Assembly: GCF_963576675.1 (NCBI RefSeq) | Contig: NC_088912.1 | Coordinates: 99,229,895-99,293,894, forward strand | Origin: Euphorbia lathyris | Lineage: Eukaryota > Streptophyta > Magnoliopsida > Malpighiales > Euphorbiaceae | Direction: 5' to 3' | Length of the DNA stretch: 64,000 nt | Notes under the pieces: generated by a model | What the model was told of the DNA's origin: nothing | Databases searched by the model: none | Seen by the model: only the letters and a program-made list of their open reading frames with translations | Position numbers and translations under genes: made by a program | Shown here: positions 57,487 to 64,000 of the stretch, piece by piece | Position numbering within the stretch: position 1 is the stretch's first letter | Layout: the number at the start of each line of letters is the position of its first letter

Positions 57487-59021
57487 GGGAAAAGTACAAA
57501 AATAAACCTTGTGGTTACATCCATTTTCGAACAACACCCGTGTGGTTTAAAAGTTTGCAAAGTGGTACAATGTACTTCATTCCGTTAGCAAACACATACC
57601 AAATTGACTAACGGTGTTAAAAGTCAAATGGAAAAGAGTTAATTTGGTCCTTATATTTATTTATTTTATAAATTGACCCCCTTATTATCTAATTATCAAA
57701 AACAAACCCCAAAATAAAAATTAAAAATCAAATATACCATCTTTTTCATCTCTCTTTAATTTTTTTTTTATTTCTCTCTCTCCTCTTTGTTAATTTCTCT
57801 CCCTAAAATAAATTGAATTTCCATGTTTTCACTTTAAAGAAACTTCTACTCTCTCTTCAGCACCCTCTGATGACAGTCCGATCTCCTTATTCACGGGAGT
57901 TCCAACTACTAAAATTCATCGATTACCAAACAAACACCTTAATCATCACAGATCCTCTCATGTAAAACTCAGGTAGCTTGAACTTAGATAGAGCTTCTCC
58001 ATTCACATTGACATCAGATAATATCTTTGTTTTGCTCGGATGTTCTACGACGTCTCCTATTTTCGATTCGAGTCAAGATTTGTGCGAGAGAGGGTCGCGT
58101 TCGCTTTGTAGAGGAATGTATTCGTGCAATGGAATTGCTGGGATTGGGCTGCCGGAGAATGCTGAACCGTCTACTTGTTGTGTCGATTCAGCTTGGGGGT
58201 TACAAATTGGATCTGCCGAAACTGCAATGTTCGTCGTATACATCGGTTTAGAGTTTTGGGGGAAATGAGGGAGATCCGATGAGATGGAAATTTGGAATTG
58301 TGTTGCAGTATAATGGTTGGTATTATAGTGATATGTGCAAGGATTGTGAAAGCAATGGAGGTGTTTGTGGGTTTGCAGGTTTTAATCAGTCGTTTTTTTG
58401 TATATGCCGGAATGGGAAGAATACCTCCTCCAGGTTTGGATCAGTCGTTCTCTTCAGGACCCTCTGATGACAGTCCGATCTCCTTCTTCATGGGAGTTCC
58501 AACTACTAAAGAAGTTAGAGCAGCTTGTTCTTTGTTTGATATAGTTGAAGATGCTTTGGGTTAAAAAGCTTTAACATCATTGCCTTTTGGATCTTTTGAG
58601 TTCACACGCCGTACTCTGAGAATTGATTGTTCCATTTGAAGAGAGAGCATAATGTCATCAATTGAAAATATAGAAATTCAATTGATTTTAGAGAGAGAAA
58701 TTAACAAAGAAGAGAGAAAATAGAAAGAAATAAGAAAAAAAAAGAAATTAAAGAAAGATGAGCAAGATGGTATATTTGATTTTTAATTTTTATTTTGGGG
58801 TTTGTTTGTGATAATTAGATAATAAGGTGGTCAATTTATAAAAATAAATAAATATAAGGACCAAATTAACTCTTTTCCCTTTGACTTTTAACACCGTTAG
58901 TCAATTTGGTATGTGTTTGCTAACGGAATGAAGTACATGGTACCACTTTGTAAACTTTTAAACCACACGGGTGTTGTTCGAAAATGGGTATAACCACAAG
59001 GTTTATTTTTGTACTTTTCCC
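57487..59021. mobile_element. Pack-MULE with receptor-kinase fragment, 9-bp TSD
   Basis: Inverted terminal repeats of about 350 bp start GGGAAAAGTACAAAAATAAA and end TTTTGTACTTTTCCC. A perfect nine-base duplication TTATTTCTA flanks it (57478-57486, 59022-59030), typical of Mutator-like elements. Its left duplication directly abuts the 3' end of CRM-like element 2, so the MULE came later. The centre (about 57840-58620) is richer in G and C than the arms and holds a coding fragment plus a 61-bp direct repeat (57853-57913 and 58450-58510). No transposase is seen. Confidence 0.85.
58279..58420 (+). pseudogene. Captured WAK/LRK10-like ectodomain fragment
   Basis: The frame reads ...YYSDMCKDCESNGGVCGF... 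and CICRNG, the Cys-rich C-terminal part of the extracellular region in wall-associated-kinase-like and LRK10-like receptor kinases (C-x2-C-x-SGG-x-CG pattern). No membrane or kinase segment follows. Flanking frames (57978-58268 and 58413-58564) look like coding DNA in composition but I do not recognise them; they may be other exons or introns of the source gene. The fragment has no intact start, so it is non-functional as it stands. Confidence 0.7.
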
Positions 59022-59186
59022 TTATTTCTATGTCACTCTTTTAGAATCGGATCGGTATATGGCATGCTCGTCATTTTCTATCTAACTTGTGTTTAAACCA
59101 ACACATTATATATAGAAAGAGTCAATTTTAATATCAATTATAAGATAGACATTATGGTTATTTTGTTTTTTTTCCACCATTGGATT

Positions 59187-60070
59187 TGTCACACCCGACC
59201 CTAGACGTCCTCAATCGGCATCGGACGTGAAATAGAAAGATCACAATCAATACTTAGGAGTCTCCAAATTATCCAAATATCATAAATTTCAAACTTTTCA
59301 AGTATTCCTCTTAGATATATATTCTAAATAAATCAATATCCTTACTACATTAGTCAATCAAGAACCTCAACATATTTACCAACTCCATTACATTACAATT
59401 GAAATACTAAGGTTCTAATAATAATTCTAACAATAAGTAACAACTTTCAATCCTCGTCTAATCGGTCGGTAATCTTCTCTATACTTGTACTTTCTCACCT
59501 AAAAACATTAAAACATTTAAAAACGTGAGACAAAAATCTCAGTAAGAAACTATCAGCCATAAAAACTAACTTTATTTAACATAGCTACATATATACGTTT
59601 ATAAAGAGATTTAATCAAAACCTTATAAAATATACTTAAAACTTAAGTTTATAAGTTAGTCATCAAAACCTTATAAAATATTCTCAAAACTTGAGTTCAT
59701 AAAATAAAATTTGTGTATGTGTATCCACCATCGAATTCCACCCGTGTAGATCATAACATCAATCATAACAATATCGAGATATCTCATTTATATCTCGTTT
59801 CTTGCCTAACAGTTAGGACTACCAGCCGTGCACTCTGGCCATACCGCCATTAGGTATGGTCTTACAACTTACAACTCCTACCCCGAGCAATCCTAGATGG
59901 ACAAAACCATTTTATCTGTCAAAATATCATAACTCATAAAAATCATATTTGGACTTCAATCCAAAATAATAACAACAATAACCGCAACAGATTTCTCAAT
60001 CCAAAACAATTCGTAAGAAATCATCAAATTCATTTTATTCACTATATATATTACATGGAATCTTTTCATA
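59187..60070 (-). mobile_element. Truncated LTR, family X (minus)
   Basis: Starts TGTCACACCCGACC like the solo LTRs at 18302 and 29315 and follows the latter for about 0.85 kb (AATCTCAGTAAGAAACTATC and other shared blocks). It breaks off in a TA-rich tract near 60070, where the second copy of the segmental duplication begins. The GGACGTGACA end is missing. Confidence 0.75.
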
Positions 60071-61726
60071 TATATATATATATAGTCTTGTTAAACCACA
60101 CTGTTATTGGGCCAGATCTAATTGGGCTTGATAGGGTCTATTTTAAGATAACATTTGTTCATATCATCCCATTCAATTCACTTTTGTGAATTTATTTTAT
60201 TTCCTCACATAAATAATATTTTTTTATTCTGATAATAATATTTATATTTTTGAATGAATAAAGTAACATAAAATACTAAAAATAATGAAAAGAAAGTCTT
60301 TACACATAAAAATATAAAATAAAACATAAATAATAATGATTTCGAAGTAGTTTAATATATATTATTGTAGTAATTTTTTTAATTTACAGTAAGGGTGATT
60401 AAAATATTATAAAAATAATAATGCACGAACTAATAAATTTCAAGTTTATTATTAATATTATTATAGTAATATTTTAAAGGTCTTGGAAAAATTCAAAGAG
60501 CTGATAATATATTAGGCCAAATATAAATAATAATGACTTTTGAAGTAGTTTAATATATATTATTATAGTAATATTTTAATTTACAGTAAGGGTGATTAAA
60601 AATATTATAAAAATAATAATGCACGAACTAATAAATTTCAAGTTTACTACTTCGAGTTTTAGCAGCATTTTGAGAATTGTGATTTTTTTAATGATAAAAT
60701 AGTATTTGTGATTTTAATATTGACATACAAACAATTTTTTTTTTTGTAATACTGTTAAAGTTAGAGGGTATTGTTTTTAGGGAAAATTACATAGAAATTC
60801 ATTTTTTAAAAACTATTTACAACTATGTCAAATCATAATTTTAGATTATGTCAAATTAGTAAAATCAGTACTTTTAATATATTTTAAGGATTAAAATTTA
60901 TAAATTATAAGTTTAGAATATATTTTATAGGGTTTATGATTTATGAATTGAAGTTTAGAATTTTTAAATTATGGTATAATCATAATATATATAGAGAATA
61001 ATAACATATTAAAAATTAAATTTGATGATATGACTTCGTTATAATTTTATACTTAATTTTGAAATTCATGTATTTGATATATCAGTGTTGAAGTTAATGA
61101 TTTGGGAGAAAGAGATTTTTTTTTTCAATCAATTTTTTCATATGTAATTCATTTAAAAAAATATGAATTAATAAATTTCAAAATAAAATCTAGGATCCAT
61201 ATTTACCTTATTTGAGAAGTGCACAATTTATTTTTAACACCACGAAATTGTGTAATTTTATCATAATGTTGTTAAGAAAGATTAATTTTAACTAAGAAAA
61301 AATTTGAACAAACTGATTTGACAGTTATTCAATTATCCAATTTTCCAAATAAGTTTTTTAATAAATTGAAACAGTTTTATGAATTTTGACATATTGTTTA
61401 TAAATGTTTGTTATAACTTGATCTCGGCATCTCAAAGAATTTAAATACGGTTTTAGTTTTTATACACATGCACTCAAACGTTGGATCATATCTAACAGTG
61501 ACTTGTGAAAAGAGTTATTTCTATTCGAGTTTTTTGAGTTGTAAGTAGTTGTGACACTTTGTATTGGATTTAATAGACAGAGAGAGAATTCGTGTTGAAT
61601 CAAAGGAACACGAACTGAGGCTAAATTATACCCCTTTATTAAACTTTATCCCATTAGAGTGAGTTTAATATATTAAACACTTATCAACTACTCAATAGAA
61701 ACCAAGTACTTGATTAAGCCTTTTGA

Positions 61727-62239
61727 GGGTAAATTACATCCATGGCCACTCAACTTTTCCATTCTAACATTGTGGCCACTGAACTTCAATTCTTAACAGT
61801 ATGACCATTGAACTTTACATTCTTTAACACCGGTGGCCACTCAGCTTTAACTAACTCCTCAAAATAACTGTTAACGACCTCAAAATAAAAACATTCAAGA
61901 ATTAAAATTGTTCAGAACGACATTTACCATGAAACCACATTTTTTATTTTCCAAAATCTCATTTTTTGGAGCTTTCTCTCTCTAACAATTCACTCTCTCT
62001 CCTAACAAAACAACACTTAAATTACCTCAAAACGAAAATTTTCAAGAAGTAAAGTTCCTTAGAATATCATTAATGCTTTGGACTTTTTATTTTTAAACCG
62101 TCAATAATCGTTTTGAGGTATTGAGTGGCCACCGATGTTAAAAAGTTTAAAGTTTAGTTGTCATACTGTTAAGAATTGAAGTTCTGTGGAATATAATGTT
62201 AAATGGGTAAAGTTTAGTGGCCATAAGTGTAATTTATCC
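61727..62239. mobile_element. MULE-derived MITE, copy 2
   Basis: Same insertion as 51713-52205 (GGGTAAATTACATCC start), carried along by the duplication. The right end and right target duplication have decayed (AATTTATCC, then AACATTTTGA). Confidence 0.8.
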
Positions 62240-62493
62240 AACATTTTGACTATCTTTATGTATATATTTTTAATTTTTGAAATAATACAATATAGAACTT
62301 AATTAATTGATGGGTCCCTTATAATTGAATGGTTGTAGAGTTTAATCATTGTAATGGATAATTTAATAAATTGAAGTTTATTAAATAGATTTTACAGTGA
62401 TGTTGTGTTGTAGGTACGAACCATTAAAAATGCTCTGAACTTGAATTGAATAAAAGGGTTTTGGATGGTTAGTAAAAGAAAGGTTTAGAAGGG

Positions 62494-62789
62494 TTTCCTC
62501 CATCTTTCCATCATTAACCTCTTCAAACCCTTCATCCAATCAAATAATTAGAGTCAATTTCGATCCATGATAAAGAATTATTAAAAGAATAGAAAAAATT
62601 AGGGTAAAGTACACAAAAATATTCGTGATTTGTCCAATTTATTTCCTCCATCTTTCCATCATTAACCTCTTCAAACCCTTCATCCAATCAAATAATTAGA
62701 GTCAATTTCGATCCATGATAAAGAATTATTAAAAGAATAGAAAAAATTAGGGTAAAGTACACAAAAATATTCGTGATTTGTCCAATTTA
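62494..62789. repeat. 148-bp tandem duplication
   Basis: TTTCCTCCATCTTTCCATC... to ...GTCCAATTTA occurs twice with no visible difference. Copy 1 of the segmental duplication has one unit, so this step is recent and local. Confidence 0.9.
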
Positions 62790-62909
62790 TAAATACATTT
62801 CTGTGGTTTTAAAACTTACAAACATATGTATGTGGTTTGTGCAGTTAATGAATTTGTGAGTTAAAAAAAAAAAAGATTTGCACACAATTAAAGAAGAAAG
62901 AAAAATCCA

Positions 62910-63250
62910 CATCCCCATCCGGATGTAATTCGAACCCATGATCTCCCTAGTCATTAGTAAACTCCCAACCCATTAGACTAAGGCCTTGTTTGATAAACCA
63001 CTTAATTGCTTAAATTAAAATATTAAACATTTATTTAATTTAAGTGCGTTTGATAACGGTTATTTTTCTATCACTTAAATTAGTTAATTAAGTTAAAAAT
63101 CACTTATTTTGATAAGTCAAAATATCTAACTTAACATTTTAAGTTAAACATTATGAACTAATAATTTTATTAAATCATTCAATATTTTTAGCATTTAAAA
63201 TTCAGTACTTAATTTTCAGTTTTATCAAACATCACCTAAGAGTTTCGCCA
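62910..63250 (-). repeat. tRNA-like relic, copy 2, split by a MITE
   Basis: Partner of 52625-52740 (GATCATGGGTTCGAA B-box-like stretch, then AGTCTAATGGGTTGGGAG). The MITE at 62982-63236 cuts it just upstream of the A-box-like stretch. Confidence 0.5.
62982..63236. mobile_element. Tourist-like MITE, 255 bp
   Basis: Ends GGCCTTGTTTGATAAAC and, inverted, GGTGATGTTTGATAAAAC, with TAA on both sides (62979-62981, 63237-63239). End wording and a TAA duplication fit PIF/Harbinger-type MITEs; CTAAG can also be read as a five-base repeat. Absent from copy 1. Confidence 0.7.
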
Positions 63251-63267
63251 CAATAAATATAACCGAA

Positions 63268-63341
63268 TGATCCCGGCGGGGCTCGAACCCGCGACCTTCG
63301 GCTCATAAGACCAACGCTCTAACCAACTGAGCTACGGGACC
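63268..63341 (-). tRNA. tRNA-Ile (anticodon UAU), copy 2
   Basis: Identical to copy 1 at 52751-52824 except one base: position 71 is T, turning the second acceptor pair from G-C to G-U. The cloverleaf is otherwise intact and the anticodon TAT is unchanged. It is part of the segmental duplication, so it is a paralogue by local duplication. Confidence 0.8.
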
Positions 63342-63710
63342 TTGACTATTTCAAATTACAAACTGCACAAACCACTGAGTACTGTTTACAAGTTTTTCAA
63401 CTACAACACTGCATTTACAAATTCTTCAAATCACAATTATTTTTTTTATTATGTTTGGAAGGGGAAAAAAAGGAATCACTTCATAAAATATGATAGAATT
63501 TAAAAAAATTAAGTGCAGCCTGAGAAAGTAATTAACAAGACCAAGTTATTTGAACCCAATTTGAAAACAAGAATAATTTGCACATAATGGAATGGAATAT
63601 TGACCAGTTGATATGACTCATGGTTTTCTAAATTTTTTTTATATACGATGAATGTGATATATGTATAATATAATGTACACTTTGTCTAACATAATAAAAA
63701 TATTTTCAAT

Positions 63711-63942
63711 AACTCAATGGATATGATCGAGTGGTAAGAGCTCTTCCACCCTTAACTAAAAAGTGAGAGGTCGGATCTCACTTTAGGTATGGAGCAATAT
63801 TAAATTATTATGTCAGCTGTTCCACCCATTTGAGGTGCTTACCAACCAGCGAATAAAGATTAGTCTGGATGTAGTTATGGTTTAAAGGTGCCGCAGCGAT
63901 GGTGCGGACCCTCTAAAATTACCTCGTGGTTTGAAAAAAAAA
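63711..63942 (+). mobile_element. tRNA-derived SINE, about 230 bp
   Basis: A-box-like GATCGAGTGGTAAGAGC (63725-63741) and B-box-like GGTCGGATCTC (63769-63779), an unrelated body, then GAAAAAAAAA at 63933-63942. Flanks TATTTTCAATAA and TATTTCCACGTAATAA look like a diverged target duplication. Copy 1 of the segmental duplication lacks it (near 53290). Confidence 0.65.
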
Positions 63943-63957
63943 GTATTTCCACGTAAT

Positions 63958-64000
63958 AATATATATATATATGAGAGGGCTCTTGTGAGAACCCTTTTCT
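63958..64000. other. (TA)n tract and start of a probable TA-associated element
   Basis: A short (TA)n run ending near 63974 is followed by GAGAGGGCTCTTGTGAGAACC and the window ends. The arrangement recalls the fold-back elements at 25510 and 27181, which start GGAGAGATCAGGTGTGACA after (TA)n, but the stretch is too short to be sure. Confidence 0.4.

Larger units (their letters stand above)
60080..63710 (+). repeat. Segmental duplication copy 2
   Basis: Direct-orientation partner of the pieces listed for copy 1, starting at CTTGTTAAACCACA. It keeps empty target sites near 60725, 61394 and 61667. It has extra material of its own: a tandem repeat near 60430-60640, about 315 bp at 60777-61092, a 148-bp tandem duplication and a MITE at 62982-63236. 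Confidence 0.85.

Overview
This window is plant nuclear DNA, most likely from a eudicot, and almost all of it is transposable elements. The evidence is spliced GT-AG introns, plant-type Ty3/gypsy lineages (Tat, Athila-like, CRM-like), Ty1/copia remains, Mutator-like elements (MULEs) that carry host exon fragments, MITEs, a tRNA-derived SINE, and two tRNA genes of nuclear type. I see no intact single-copy host protein gene. The only ordinary host genes are two copies of a tRNA with anticodon UAU (Ile). The species cannot be named from the sequence.

Layout. 1-4244: a decayed forward Tat-like element (LTR, gag, protease, start of RT) cut off by the next element. 4245-17440: a reverse-strand Tat element with its 3' LTR (itself holding a 3.7 kb solo LTR), polypurine tract, an intron-containing plant-mobile-domain (PMD) gene on the opposite strand, and RT/RNaseH/archaeal-RNaseH/integrase. 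17441-22157: a reverse copia fragment with a 110-bp LTR and a duplicated gag, split by two solo LTRs of one family in opposite orientation. 22158-25460: AT-rich intergenic DNA. 25461-28823: two large fold-back elements sitting in (TA)n tracts. 28824-53310: copy 1 of a segmental duplication, swollen by insertions: a solo LTR holding a MULE-MITE, a 6.3 kb CRM-like element, and a MULE that contains an 11.7 kb head-to-head pair of Athila-like elements. 53805-57477: a second, internally deleted CRM-like element. 57487-59021: a MULE carrying a receptor-kinase-like fragment. 59187-60070: a truncated LTR. 60080-63710: copy 2 of the segmental duplication. 63711-64000: a SINE and the start of what looks like another (TA)n-associated element.

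The two copies of the duplication act as internal controls. Copy 2 keeps the unoccupied target site for the solo LTR at 29315, the CRM-like element at 32120 and the MULE at 38701, so their ends and target-site duplications can be read directly. All three arrived after the duplication. The MULE-MITE at 51713 and the tRNA gene are in both copies and are older.

The most interesting items are: (1) the six-exon PMD gene with its own TATA box, lying antisense inside the Tat element, an arrangement that would let introns survive retrotransposition; (2) the inverted Athila-like pair, with one CTACT target duplication around the whole pair and LTR types swapped between the two halves; (3) two MULEs with captured exons, from a family-20 beta-hexosaminidase and from a WAK/LRK10-like receptor kinase ectodomain; (4) the fold-back elements that appear to use (TA)n microsatellites as targets. 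All calls are from reading the sequence by eye; no database search was run.
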